Below are positions 18,563 through 27,656 of a stretch of 64,000 bases of DNA, one piece after another. The notes below the pieces were generated by a model, which saw nothing but the letters and a program-made list of their open reading frames with translations, did no database searches and was not told the origin of the DNA. The stretch spans positions 124,001-188,000 of the forward strand of contig CAWEFK010000024.1 in the NCBI GenBank assembly GCA_963808315.1, in the 5' to 3' direction. The stretch's first letter is position 1. Every line of letters starts with the position of its first letter. The translations under genes were made by a program, and so were the position numbers. The stretch comes from Palsa-504 sp963808315 (lineage in GTDB: Bacteria; Actinomycetota; Actinomycetes; Streptosporangiales; Streptosporangiaceae).

Positions 18563-19126
18563 ATGCCCGCAGGTGATCTGGTCACGTACCGGCGGTTCGT
18601 CCCGGCTGAGGCGGACCTCCTCGCCGAATTCCTCACCACGCAGGACTGGCCCTACCACGCGGCCGGCGCGCCCGATCCCGCTCAGGTCCGCGACCAGGTG
18701 GCAGCCGGGCAGTATGACAGTGACCAGGTCCGGACGTTCTGGATCGTCACCGACACCGAGGCAGGCCTGATCCGGCTACTGGACCTGGCTGATGACACGC
18801 CCCTGTTCGACTTGCGCATCGGCGTGGCCTACCGGGGCGCAGGACTGGGTTCTCACGCTCTGCGCTGGCTCACGGCTTACCTGTTCACCGAGTTGCCAGG
18901 CATCCATCGCATCGAGGGAACCACCCGCCAGGACAACTGGCCCATGCGGCGGACGTTCAGGAAGTGCGGATACGTGAAGGAATCCCACTATCGCCAGGCG
19001 TGGCCTGCCCCCGACGGAACGACCCACGACGCCGTCGGCTACGCCATCCTCCGCTCCGACTGGCAAGCAGGTACGGTCACGCCGCCAGACTGGGATGACG
19101 AGCCGCAGACCGCCTGCGATCCCTGA
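18563..19126 (+). CDS. GNAT family N-acetyltransferase
   Basis: The 187-residue product has the GNAT fold: the acetyl-CoA loop is YRGAGLGSHAL, the strand before it is LFDLRIGVA, and IHRIEGTTRQDNWPMRRTFRKCGY is the usual C-terminal part with the N-x-P-M-x-R/K-x-x-x-K-x-G-F/Y pattern of amino-acid or ribosomal-protein acetyltransferases. The substrate cannot be read from sequence. It is divergent from the minus-strand pair at 16.6-18.4 kb. Confidence 0.85.
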   Translation: MPAGDLVTYRRFVPAEADLLAEFLTTQDWPYHAAGAPDPAQVRDQVAAGQYDSDQVRTFWIVTDTEAGLIRLLDLADDTPLFDLRIGVAYRGAGLGSHALRWLTAYLFTELPGIHRIEGTTRQDNWPMRRTFRKCGYVKESHYRQAWPAPDGTTHDAVGYAILRSDWQAGTVTPPDWDDEPQTACDP

Positions 19127-19320
19127 CATCCCGCTAGCCCCGCTAGCCCACCCCCAACCGCTCAGGTGGTGGGAGCCGGGCTTGGGCTCGTGGGTTTTGG
19201 GCTCGGCGTTCGGCGTGGACGACGCGGCGGGCGCGGCAACCATCTCTGGAGCCATGTCACGTAACATTCGCCCCGCTTGTAACAGCTTCGCCGGGCGGAA
19301 CCCCGAACCTGACCCACATC

Positions 19321-19373
19321 GACGGACCATAGGTGTTGCTTGGCCAACCACGATGGACCATCGGTGTCGCTGG
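19321..19373. repeat. Imperfect direct repeat, period 31
   Basis: GACGGACCATAGGTGTTGCT at 19321-19340 is echoed by GATGGACCATCGGTGTCGCT at 19352-19371 with three substitutions. It lies in the non-coding interval between the GNAT gene and the next membrane-protein gene. Confidence 0.7.
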
Positions 19374-19402
19374 AGAGCAGGAGCGCCCGGTACGGTGGGC
19401 CA

Positions 19403-19428
19403 GGCGAGGCGGGTGGTGTTCGCGGGAT
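19403..19428. repeat. Dispersed 26-bp repeat, copy A
   Basis: The element begins GGCGAGGCGGGTGGTGTTC and ends CGGGAT. The second copy at 61549-61574 differs at one position only. Both copies are in non-coding DNA. Confidence 0.75.
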
Positions 19429-19576
19429 GCTGATTCTTCATCCTGGCCGCGCCGAGGTCGGGCCTGGCCGCGCCGAGGCCGCACCGAGCCGCGCCGCACC
19501 GGGGCCGCACCGGGGCCGCGCAGAGGCCTAGACCGGTACGATCAGGCGGGAGCGATCAGGCGATGAAGGAGGACCG

Positions 19577-20111
19577 ACGAAGCAGCGGCTTGCCGCGTTC
19601 GTGGCGGCACTCGCGGGTAGCGCGCTTCTCGGCGCGGTGGCCGGGCTCATCTGGGCGGCGGTGGCGCCGCGTGCCGTGATGCAGGAGATCGCTGCGCGGC
19701 GAAGCCCAGCTGGTGAATGCGGAGAGCAGCGCCTATATCGTCGCCGACGCCTGGTTCTGCGCGATCACCGTGGTGGGCGGACTGATCACCGGCATCCTCG
19801 GCTACCGCTTCCTGGTCCGTCGCGCGGGCTGGATCGCGACGGTCGGGCTGGTCCTCGGCGCGGTGGCGGCCGCCTTGCTCGCGCTCTGGATCGGGGAAAA
19901 TATCGGGCTCGGGACCTATAACCACCTGCTCGCGACGAGCCAGGCCGGTACCTACTTCCACGCCTCGCTCGCGCTCGGGGCCAAGAGCGCGCTCGCGTTC
20001 TGGCCGATGCTCACCTCCGCCGTGATCCTGATCGCGGAGAGCGGCGGCCGCCGGTCCCCTGATGCGTCCGGCATGTGGACAAGCGGACCAGAGGGAGAGC
20101 ACTCTCCGTAG
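19577..20111 (+). CDS. Membrane protein, DUF2567-like, one frameshift
   Basis: GGAGGA at 19569-19574 is followed by a frame beginning KQRLAAFVAALAGSALLGAV, but the codon in start position (19577) is ACG; the first usable start is GTG 19601. The frame changes near 19695 to continue as GEAQLVNAESSAYIVADAWF, and ends at 20111. Corrected length is about 177 residues with four membrane helices (FVAALAGSALLGAVAGLIWA, AWFCAITVVGGLITGILGY, IATVGLVLGAVAAALLALWI and ALAFWPMLTSAVILIA). The position just upstream of hisD and the pattern resemble DUF2567 proteins of Streptomyces; this is a moderate-confidence family call. Confidence 0.65.
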
Positions 20112-20120
20112 ACTGAGCGG

Positions 20121-21447
20121 GTGATTTCCCGTATCGACCTACGAGGGCGTGGTCCGGCTAGCCCTCAGCCGGACCGCCTTGGCTGCCGTTCTGCCGCGCG
20201 CCGCCACCGATGTCGAGGCCGCCGTGGCGCAGATCCGGCCGGTCTGCGAGGACGTCAGGCGCCGCGGCGCCGAGGCCGTTCGCGAGTACACCGCTGCGTT
20301 ACGACCACGTCGACCTGGCCACGACCGTGGTGCCGCCCGAGGCGCTGGACGCGGCCCTGGCCGGGCTTGGGCCGGATGTCAGGGCCGCGCTCGACGGAGG
20401 CCGTCCGCCGCACGAGGCAGGTGCACAGCGCGCAACTCCCGGCCGAGACCACCACCCGGGTCACCGACGGGCTGACCGTCACCGGTCGCTTCGTTCCGGT
20501 CGAGCGGGCCGGGGTCTACGTCCCGGGCGGGCTGGTCGCCTATCCGTCCTCGGTCGTGATGAACATCGTCCCGGCCCAGGTCGCAGGCGTCGGCTCGATC
20601 GCGGTGGCGTCGCCGCCGCAGGTTCGGTACGGCGGCTTGCCGCATCCCTCGGTGCTGGCCGCGTGCGCGCTGCTCGGAGTGACCGAGGTGCACGCGGCCG
20701 GCGGCGCCCAGGCGCTGGCGATGTTCGCCTACGGCACGGCTGACTGCCCGCCCGTGGACGTCGTCACCGGCCCGGGCAACGTCTACGTGGCCGCGGCCAA
20801 GCGGGTGCTGCGCGGCGTGGTGGGCACCGACGGCGAGGCCGGCCCGACCGAGGTGGCGATCATCGCCGACGACACCGCGAACCCGGCCCATGTCGCCGCG
20901 GACCTGGTCGCGCAGGCCGAGCACGACGAGCTCGCCGCCTGCCTGCTCATCACCCCGGACGCCGACCTGGCCGGGCGGGTCGACGCCGAGCTCGGCCGGC
21001 AGGTGCCGACGGCCAGGCACGCCGAACGCGTGGGCAAGGCCCTGGCGGGCCAGTCCGCATGCGTCGTCGTCGATGACCTGGACGCGGCGCTCGCCGTGAG
21101 CGACGCGTGGGCCCCCGAGCACCTGGAGATCCAGGCGCGTGACGCGGGCAAGCTCGCGGCCCGGGTCACCAACGCGGGCGCGATCTTCGCCGGCCCGTAC
21201 ACCCCGGTGTCGCTGGGGGACTACCTGGCCGGCTCGAACCACGTGCTGCCGACCGGAGGGACCGCCCGGCACACCAGCGGGCTTACCGTGTTCCCCTTCC
21301 TGCGCCTGGTGAACGTGGTGGAGTGCGACCGCGAGGCGCTGGCCGCCACCGCCCCGCTGATCGACGCGCTCGGCGGCGCGGAAGACCTGGCCGCTCACGT
21401 GGCCGCCGTCCGCGTGCGGGTGCCCCGCGCACAGCGGGGCGCGCTGA
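20121..21447 (+). CDS. hisD: Histidinol dehydrogenase, several frameshifts
   Basis: HisD performs the last two oxidations of histidine synthesis. GTG 20121 gives MISRIDLRGRGPASPQPDR, a typical start. Single extra bases explain each break: CTTG near 20181 (reading on as LAAVLPRAATDVEAAV), GCTGCGT near 20297 (then YDHVDLATTVVPPEA), and GACGGAG near 20395 (then EAVRRTRQVH). From there the frame is clean, with the ERAGVYVPGG, GPGN, DGEAGPTE and QAEHDE motifs containing zinc and substrate ligands. No stop occurs in this frame before hisC. A TGA at 21445-21447 in the next frame overlaps the hisC ATG and is the likely real end. Confidence 0.9.
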
Positions 21448-22525
21448 TGGATACCGCACCACTGTCCGTTCGGGATGACCTGAGGGACCTGCATCCGTAC
21501 GGCGCGCCGCAGATCGACGTGCCGGTGCGGCTGAACACCAACGAGAATCCCTACCCGCCAAGTGCCGCCTGGTCCGGGCGGTCGCCGAGGCGGTGGCACA
21601 GGCGGCGCTGACCCTGAACAGGTATCCCGACCGGGATGCCGTCGAGCTGCGCAAGGACCTGGCCGACTATCTCGGGCACGGGCTGACCGCCCGCCACCTG
21701 TGGGCGGCCAACGGGTCGAACGAGGTCATCCAGCAGTTGCTGCAGGCGTTCGGCGGCCCGGGGCGCCACGCGCTCGGCTTTGAGCCCGGCTACTCCATGC
21801 ACCCCCTGATCGCCAAGGTGACCTGCACCGACTGGGTAAGTGTGGACAGGGATCAGACGTTCGGCCTGGATCCGGCGCGGGCGGCGCGAGGCGGTCAGCC
21901 AGGCGCAGCCGAGCCTGGTCTTCCTCACCTCGCCGAACAACCCGACCGGTACGGCCGCCCCGATGGACGTGATCGAGGCCGTGTGCGAGCGCGGCGCCCG
22001 GCATCGTGGTGATCGACGAGGCGTACGCGGAGTTCGCCCGTGATGGCACGCGCAGCGCGCTGAGCCTGCTGCCGCGCTACCCGCAGCTGGTGGTCACCCG
22101 CACGATGTCCAAGGCGTTCGCCATGGCCGGCGCCCGGGTCGGGTACCTGGCCGCCGCGCCCGAGCTGGTGGACAAACTGCTGGTGGTGCGGCTGCCCTAC
22201 CACCTGTCCGCCGTGACCCAGGCGGTCGCACGGGCTGCGCTCGCCCTGGCCAGCGAGCCGCTGGCCACCGTGGCCGCGCTGCGGGCCGAGCGGGATGCGC
22301 TGGTCGGCTGGCTCAGGCAGCGGGGTCTTGACGTCGCCGACTCCGACGCCAACTTCGTGCTTTTCGGCCAGTTCGACTCGCGCCGGGACGTGTGGCAGGG
22401 CCTGCTCGATCGCGGCGTGCTGGTCCGTGAGGTCGGCCCGCCGCGCTGGCTGCGGGTCACGGTGGGAACGCCGGACGAAATGGCGGCGTTCCGTTCGGCC
22501 CTTGATGAGGTGCTTTGCTTGGTGA
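21447..22525 (+). CDS. hisC: Histidinol-phosphate aminotransferase, several frameshifts
   Basis: HisC is a PLP-dependent class I/II aminotransferase that converts imidazole-acetol phosphate to histidinol phosphate. ATG 21447 gives MDTAPLSVRDDLRDLHPYGAP and LNTNENPYPPS. Frame changes are needed near 21575 (one base missing), 21885 and 21998 (one extra G each). After them come NGSNEVIQQLL, LTSPNNPTG, VIDEAYAEF and the PLP-lysine motif TRTMSKAFAMAGARVGY. The last open frame runs without stop into hisB; an extra T near 22515 (CTTTGCT) would restore a TGA at 22523-22525 overlapping the hisB GTG. Corrected length is about 358 residues. Confidence 0.9.
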
Positions 22526-23115
22526 ACCGAGTGGCGCGGGTGGAGCGGCTCACCCACGAGACGCAGCTCATGGTGGAACTCGACCTGGACGGCAACGGGC
22601 GGGTGGAGGTCAGCACCGGCGTCCCGTTCTTCGACCACATGCTCGCTCAGCTGGGCAAGCACGGCGGCCTCGACCTGACCGTCCGGGCCAAGGGCGACAC
22701 CGAGATCGACGCGCATCACACCGTGGAAGACACCTCGATCACGCTCGGGCAGGCGCTCAGGGAAGCCCTCGGCGACAAGAGCGGCATCGCCCGGTTCGGT
22801 GACGCACTCATCCCGCTGGACGAGACGCTGGTCCAGGCGGCCGTGGACCTGTCCGGCCGCCCCTACGTGGTGCACCACGAGCCGGACCGCATGGCCGCGC
22901 TCATCGGCACCTACGACACCACGCTGACCAGGCACATTTTCGAGTCGCTGGCGTTTGCCGCCGGGATCTGCCTGCACGTCCGGGTGATCGAGGGCCGGAA
23001 CCCGCACCACATCGTCGAGGCCCAGTTCAAGGCCGTCGCGCGGGCCCTGCGCACGGCAGCGGCTCCGGACCCGCGGGCCGGCGGTATCCCGAGCACCAAG
23101 GGCGTCCTGGCGTGA
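22522..23115 (+). CDS. hisB: Imidazoleglycerol-phosphate dehydratase
   Basis: This monofunctional HisB dehydrates imidazole glycerol phosphate. GTG 22522 yields MNRVARVERLTHETQLMVEL, 197 residues, normal for actinobacteria. The manganese-binding motifs FFDHMLAQLGKHGG, DAHHTVEDT and later HIFESLAFAAG and NPHHIVEAQFKA are all present. GTGA overlaps join it to both hisC and hisH, which implies translational coupling. Confidence 0.95.
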   Translation: MNRVARVERLTHETQLMVELDLDGNGRVEVSTGVPFFDHMLAQLGKHGGLDLTVRAKGDTEIDAHHTVEDTSITLGQALREALGDKSGIARFGDALIPLDETLVQAAVDLSGRPYVVHHEPDRMAALIGTYDTTLTRHIFESLAFAAGICLHVRVIEGRNPHHIVEAQFKAVARALRTAAAPDPRAGGIPSTKGVLA

Positions 23116-23742
23116 CTCGCCGGATCGTGGTCCTCGACTACGGGTCGGGGAACCTGCGCTCGGCACAGCGCGCGCTCGAGCGGGTGGGCGCCGGCGTCGA
23201 CGGTGTCCGCCGACCCGGACGCCGCGCTGGACTGCGACGGGCTCGTCGTGCCCGGCGTGGGCGCGTTCGCGGCGTGCATGTCCGGGCTGCGCTCGGTCGG
23301 CGGTGACAAGCTGATCGCGCGGCGGATCGAGCTCGGCCGCCCGGTGTTCGGCATCTGCGTGGGCATGCAGATCCTGTTCGCGGCCGGGGTGGAGCACGGG
23401 GTGGGAACAGAAGGCTGCGGCGCGTGGCCGGGAACGGTGGAACGGCTCGACGCCGATGTGCTGCCGCACATGGGCTGGAACACGGTTTCGCCGACCGCGG
23501 GTTCGGTGCTTTTCGCCGGGATCTCGCCGGGGACCCGGTTTTACTTCGTGCATTCCTACGCGTTGCGTTCGGCCGGGGCAGGCGAGCTTGCCGCGGCCGG
23601 TGCCCTCATCTCCCGGACCGAGCACGGCGAGCCGTTCGCCGCGGCCGTCGAGGCGGGCGCGCTGTCCGCGACCCAGTTCCACCCGGAGAAGTCAGGCGAC
23701 GCAGGCGCCGCGCTGCTCGCCAACTGGCTGGAGGCCCTATGA
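23112..23742 (+). CDS. hisH: Imidazole glycerol phosphate synthase, glutaminase subunit, one frameshift
   Basis: HisH releases ammonia from glutamine for HisF. GTG 23112 overlaps the hisB stop. The start MTRRIVVLDYGSGNLRSAQRAL is typical. An extra G near 23193-23200 (GCCGGCG) moves the frame, which continues VSADPDAALDCDGLVVPGVG. The nucleophile elbow is GICVGMQ, and the catalytic His-Glu pair is FHPEKSG. The stop at 23740-23742 overlaps the hisA ATG. Corrected length is about 209 residues. Confidence 0.92.
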
Positions 23743-24497
23743 CCTCCTCTGGAAGCCCTATGAGCGACCTGAACGCGCTGACCTTGCTGCCCGCGGTCGA
23801 CGTTACCGAGGGGCACGCGGTGCAGCTGGTCCAGGGCGTGGCGGGCAGCGGGAGCAGTTACGGCGACCCGATGGAGGCGGCGCTGGCCTGGCAGCGCGCC
23901 GGGGCTTCCTGGATTCACCTGGTGGACCTGGACGCCGCGTTCGGCCGCGGGTCGAACGCGGACCTGCTCGCGGCCGTGGTCCGCGGGGTCGACGTCAACG
24001 TCGAGTTGTCCGGCGGCATCAGGGATGACGCGTCGCTGGCCCGCGCGCTCGGCACCGGGTGCACCAGGGTCAACATCGGCACCGCGGCGCTGGAGAACCC
24101 GGACTGGGTGCGTTCGGTGATCGCCCGTCACGGGGAGCAGGTCGCGGTGGGCCTTGACGTCAGGGGGACCACGCTGGCGGCCCGCGGCTGGACCGCCGAG
24201 GGCGGCGAGCTCTTCGAGACCCTCGACCGGCTGAACGCCGAGGGCTGCGCCAGGTACGTGGTGACGGACGTGCTCAAGGACGGCACGCTGCGCGGCCCCA
24301 ACCTCGGCCTGCTCCGCGATGTGTGCGCCCGGACGTCGGCGCCGGTGGTGGCCAGCGGGGGCGTGTCCGGGCTGGCCGACCTGCGGGCGATCGCCTCCCT
24401 GGTCCCGCTCGGGGTGGAAGCCGCGATCGTCGGCACCGCCCTGTACGAAGGCGCCTTCACCCTGGAAGAGGCTCTGGCCGAGGTCGGGACGCCATGA
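23739..24497 (+). CDS. priA: Phosphoribosyl isomerase A (HisA, probably also TrpF)
   Basis: This (beta/alpha)8 barrel isomerises ProFAR. In actinobacteria without trpF, PriA also isomerises phosphoribosylanthranilate; no trpF is visible near trpCBA here, which fits that dual role. ATG 23739 overlaps the hisH stop (ATGA); ATG 23760 is an alternative. Visible motifs are LLPAVDVTEGHAVQL with the catalytic Asp of strand 1, VELSGGIRDD, VGLDVRG, VVTDVLKDGTL with the second catalytic Asp, and VVASGGVS. The frame is intact, 252 residues. Confidence 0.93.
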   Translation: MTSSGSPMSDLNALTLLPAVDVTEGHAVQLVQGVAGSGSSYGDPMEAALAWQRAGASWIHLVDLDAAFGRGSNADLLAAVVRGVDVNVELSGGIRDDASLARALGTGCTRVNIGTAALENPDWVRSVIARHGEQVAVGLDVRGTTLAARGWTAEGGELFETLDRLNAEGCARYVVTDVLKDGTLRGPNLGLLRDVCARTSAPVVASGGVSGLADLRAIASLVPLGVEAAIVGTALYEGAFTLEEALAEVGTP

Positions 24498-25253
24498 CGG
24501 TCGCGGTCCGGGTCATCCCGTGCCTGGACGTGGACGGCGGCCGGGTGGTCAAGGGGGTGAACTTCCGCGAGCTGCGGGACGCGGGCGACCCGGTGGAGCT
24601 GGCCGCCTTCTACGACGCCGAAGGCGCCGACGAGCTGACCTTCCTCGACATCACCGCCTCGAGCGGCGGCCGGGACACCATGTACGAGGTCGTGCGGCGC
24701 ACCGCCGAGCAGGTTTTCATCCCGCTGACCGTGGGCGGCGGCGTCCGCAGCGTGGCCGACGTGGACCGGCTGCTGCGGGCCGGGGCGGACAAGGTATCGC
24801 TCAACACGGCCGCCATCGCCCGGCCGGAACTGCTGGCCGAGGCGGCGGAGCGCTTCGGCTCCCAGTGCGTGGTGCTGTCCGTGGACGCCCGCCGTGCCCG
24901 CTACGCCGAGCGGCTTCGAGGTGACCACTCACGGCGGCCGGGTCGGCACCGGCATCGACGCGATCGGCTGGGCCCGCCGGGCGACCGGCCTCGGCGCCGG
25001 CGAGATCCTGCTGAACTCGATGGACGCGGACGGCACCACCGCCGGCTTCGATATCGAGCTCATCCGGGCGGTGCGCGACGTGGTCACCGTCCCGGTGATC
25101 GCCAGTGGCGGCGCGGGTACGCTGGCGCACTTCGCTCCCGCCGTCGCGGCCGGAGCGGATGCGGTCCTGGCCGCCAGCGTCTTCCACTTCGGCACCTTGC
25201 GCATCGGCCAAGTCAAAACCGCCCTGCGCGGCGCGGGGCACCCCGTCCGCTGA
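24494..25253 (+). CDS. hisF: Imidazole glycerol phosphate synthase, cyclase subunit, one frameshift
   Basis: HisF makes IGP and AICAR from PRFAR and the ammonia delivered by HisH. ATG 24494 overlaps the priA stop. The catalytic Asp of VIPCLDVDGGRVVKGVNF is present, with TVGGGVRS for phosphate binding. The frame breaks near 24890-24905, after VLSVDARR, and resumes with PATPSGFEVTTHGGRVGTG. The loop at the break is also a few residues shorter than in Streptomyces HisF, so more than one base may be wrong here. The second Asp motif LLNSMDADGT and IASGGAG follow. The stop is at 25253. Confidence 0.92.
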
Positions 25254-25272
25254 GAGCGGCACGGAACACGCC

Positions 25273-26049
25273 TCAGCTATGTACCCCCGCGGCGCCTGAG
25301 GTGTCGGGGGCGGCGGAGCTGGCGGTGGCCATGGCGGCGCCCACGATGCCGGCGTTGTTCAGCAGGGCCGCAGGCACGACGCGGGCGCTGATGCCGGTCA
25401 GCCGCGGTACCCACTTGTCCGCCTCCTTGCTGATGCCGCCGCCGACGATGAACAGGTGCGGCGAGAGCAGCGCCTCCACGTGCTGCAGGTACTCATCGAC
25501 GCGCCCGGCCCACTTGCCCCAGCTCAGGTCGTGCAGTTCCTTGGCGTGCTCGGAGGCGCGAGTCTCGGCGTCGTGACCGTGCATCTCGATATGCCCGAAC
25601 TCGGTGTTCGGCACGAGCACTCCCGCCGTGAACAGGGCGCTGCCGATCCCGGTGCCGAAGGTCAGCATCAGCACGGTGCCCTTCTCGCCGACCCCGGCGC
25701 CGAACGTCATCTCGGCCACGCCGGCCGCGTCGGCGTCGTTGAGCACCCGGACCGGGTTGTCGGCGGCCTTGGCGAACAACGTGCCCGCGTCGACGCCGAT
25801 CCAGGCCGGATCGAGGTTGGCCGCCGTCCTGATCACGCCGTCGATGACCACGCCGGGGAAGGTGATACCGATGGGTCCTGACCACTTGAACGAGGTGGTG
25901 AGCTGCTTCACCACGTCCGCGATCGCGTCGGGTACGGCCGGGCGCGGCGTGGCGAGCTTCTGCCGGTCGGCGAGAAGCTTGCCCGTGGCCACGTCGACGG
26001 GTGCTGCCTTGATTCCGGTGCCACCGATGTCAATGCCGAGTGCGTGCAT
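25273..26049 (-). CDS. ppgK: Polyphosphate glucokinase (ROK family)
   Basis: PpgK phosphorylates glucose with inorganic polyphosphate or ATP. The 258-residue protein begins MHALGIDIGGTGIKAAPVD (phosphate-1 motif), has VLNDADAAGVAEM with the catalytic Asp, and LTFGTGIGSALF, a sequence typical of PpgK rather than ordinary ROK kinases. HLFIVGGGISKEADKW is the adenosine region. The gene runs opposite to hisF, with tail-to-tail stops 19 bases apart. The frame is intact. Confidence 0.92.
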   Translation of the reverse strand: MHALGIDIGGTGIKAAPVDVATGKLLADRQKLATPRPAVPDAIADVVKQLTTSFKWSGPIGITFPGVVIDGVIRTAANLDPAWIGVDAGTLFAKAADNPVRVLNDADAAGVAEMTFGAGVGEKGTVLMLTFGTGIGSALFTAGVLVPNTEFGHIEMHGHDAETRASEHAKELHDLSWGKWAGRVDEYLQHVEALLSPHLFIVGGGISKEADKWVPRLTGISARVVPAALLNNAGIVGAAMATASSAAPDTSGAAGVHS

Positions 26050-26209
26050 GACCCTTAGCGTAATGGCCGCGGCCGCGTCGCTGGCCCGGTCTCACCGCAG
26101 GTCTTCCGTAGGCTCGACACGCTCGGCGCGCGGGCGGAAGTCGGGTAATATCGCGAGAGGGACAGATCTTACCGGGGCGACGGCTCCTGGTCGAGAGAGG
26201 AAGCGGCAG

Positions 26210-26553
26210 ATGCGCGGGTTGAAGATGGCCGCCGTCGCGGTCGGCATACTGATCGCGCTCCTGATCGGCTGGTGCGGTGGTCGGGTTCGTGCTGCACGCG
26301 GTGGTAGACCTGGTGATCGCCGCGCTGGTGGTCGGTGCGGTCGTCGTCGCCGTCAAGGTGGCACGCTCCAGGCAAGCAGGTATCACGCAAGCGCTCCGAG
26401 CGTGAGGTCCGCCGCGAGCCCGAGCCCGACTACAGCGGCGGCTGCCCCGGGCCGACGTCGAGCCGGTCGCCACGCTACCCGCAGCCGCCCCGGTCGAGCT
26501 CGCAGGACATCGACGACGAGCTGGCCAGGCTGAAGCGCGAGATGGGCGCCTAG
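26210..26553 (+). CDS. Small membrane protein with acidic C-terminal helix, two frameshifts
   Basis: GAGAGAGGAAG lies 7-8 bases before ATG 26210. The start MRGLKMAAVAVGILIALL is hydrophobic. A one-base shift near 26273 continues the membrane region as VVGFVLHAVVDLVIAALVVG; a second near 26370 leads into a basic and then Pro/Ser-rich tail ending SQDIDDELARLKREMGA, stop 26553. Corrected length is about 114 residues with two close membrane segments. I do not know its function. It is divergent from ppgK. Confidence 0.55.
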
Positions 26554-26560
26554 CCCGCCG

Positions 26561-27222
26561 CTACCGCCAGTTCGCCGCGGTCAGCTTGGTCACCGCGGCC
26601 TCGATGCCGTCGAAACGTACCCGGGCCACGGCCGTCCGGCCCATGACCCACAGGGTGAGCTCGGCCGGGCTGCCGATCACGGTGACGGCGGGGGTCGCGT
26701 TCTTAGCCGTGACGCGATACGCCGGGCCGTCCGGGACTCACCTCCCCGGTGTCCCTGTCGTCCCTGGCCAGTTCGACCCCCACCGGTGCCTTGCGGAGCA
26801 TGAGCCTGGCGATCCGCAGCCGTTGCCAGAGCATGTCCGATTCCCCCTGGCTGATCGTCCTGGGTTCCCAGTCCGCCGCGGCGCGCCTGACGTCCTCGTG
26901 GTGCACGAAGAACTCCACCGCGTTGGCGCGCTCGTCGACGCCGGGGATGGCCATCACCGACAGCCGCGGAGGCCCGGACCTGATGGCCCGCACCAGGTCG
27001 GGAAACGGCGTTCGCTGCTTGATCCGGCTCTGCACCCGGGCCGTGTATCCGGCCAGCGGGCCGCCGTGCCACTCCGCCGGCCGCGTCGGGCCGGCCCTCG
27101 CGCAGCACCAGGTGCGCGGCGAGATCGCCGGTGTTCCAGCCCTGGCACAGCGTCGGTGCGTTCGGGCCTGTCTTGTCCAGCAGCGCGCATAGCGCGAGAC
27201 GCTCTTCTCGGGAGTAGCTCAC
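26561..27222 (-). CDS. TIGR03085-like metal-binding DinB-fold protein, two frameshifts
   Basis: GTG 27222 gives MSYSREERLALCALLDKTGP and the family motif APTLCQGWNTGDLAAHLVLRE, with the first His ligand. Near 27080 the frame shifts to VRAIRSGPPRLSV and NAVEFFVHHEDVRRAAADWEPR, which holds the HHEDVRR metal-ligand motif. A last shift near 26700 gives the C-terminal domain with TPAVTVIGSPAELTLWVMGR and ends at 26561. Corrected length is about 219 residues. The mycothiol/DinB fold is clear; the reaction is unknown. Confidence 0.75.
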
Positions 27223-27297
27223 CCGCTGATGGTAGGCGTGATTGCTACTCTGGCTGAAGTCATGCGGAAATGAGAACGGGGGAAGGGGGAGGAAGCG

Positions 27298-27637
27298 ATG
27301 CTCGACCCTGCCATCGCCGCCCGGCTGAAGCGGGATCCGTCCGGCCTGAGTCGCGGCGATCGCCCAGCAGTACGACACGGGCGAGGTGCTGATGCTCGGC
27401 TGGATGGACGACGAGGCGCTGCATCGCACCCTGACCACGGGCCGGTGCACGTACTGGTCCCGCAGCCGGCAGGAATACTGGGTGAAGGGCGACACGTCCG
27501 GGCATCAGCAGTGGGTGAAATCGGTGGCGCTTGACTGCGACGGCGATGCCCTGCTGGTCAAGGTCGACCAGGTCGGTGCGGCCTGTCACACCGGCGACCG
27601 GACGTGCTTCGACGCGCGGCCGTGCTCGACGCGGTGA
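27298..27637 (+). CDS. hisI: Phosphoribosyl-AMP cyclohydrolase, one frameshift
   Basis: HisI opens the adenine ring of PR-AMP, step three of histidine synthesis. ATG 27298 follows a GGGGAGGAAG ribosome site. An extra A near 27350 (CTGAGTC) breaks the frame; corrected reading is DGLVAAIAQQYDTGEVLMLGWMDDEAL. Zinc ligands appear in ALDCDGDALL and GAACHTGDRTCF, and WSRSRQEYWVKGDTSG is the substrate-binding segment. The stop is TGA 27635-27637. The GTG overlapping that stop opens only six codons (MTAGRE), where trpE begins in Streptomyces. Confidence 0.92.
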
Positions 27638-27656
27638 CGGCAGGCCGTGAGTAGCG

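Larger units (their letters stand above)
19127..19576. other. Non-coding interval with several repeats
   Basis: No open frame in these 450 bases has a ribosome site or recognisable motif; long minus-strand frames here are GC-driven. The interval holds a two-copy imperfect direct repeat at 19321-19373, one copy of a 26-bp element that recurs at 61549-61574, and a low-complexity stretch at about 19447-19520 built from GCCGCGCCGAGG and GCACCGGGGCC units. Confidence 0.6.

Noticed and set aside
18776..19510. Minus-strand 244-codon frame covering the end of the GNAT gene and the repeat-rich interval
   Set aside because: It overlaps a solid gene on the other strand and its non-overlapping part is repeat-derived low complexity.
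19601..19921. Separate small gene before hisD
   Set aside because: Its second half is out of frame with the conserved membrane protein; it is the first frame of the disrupted gene 19577-20111.
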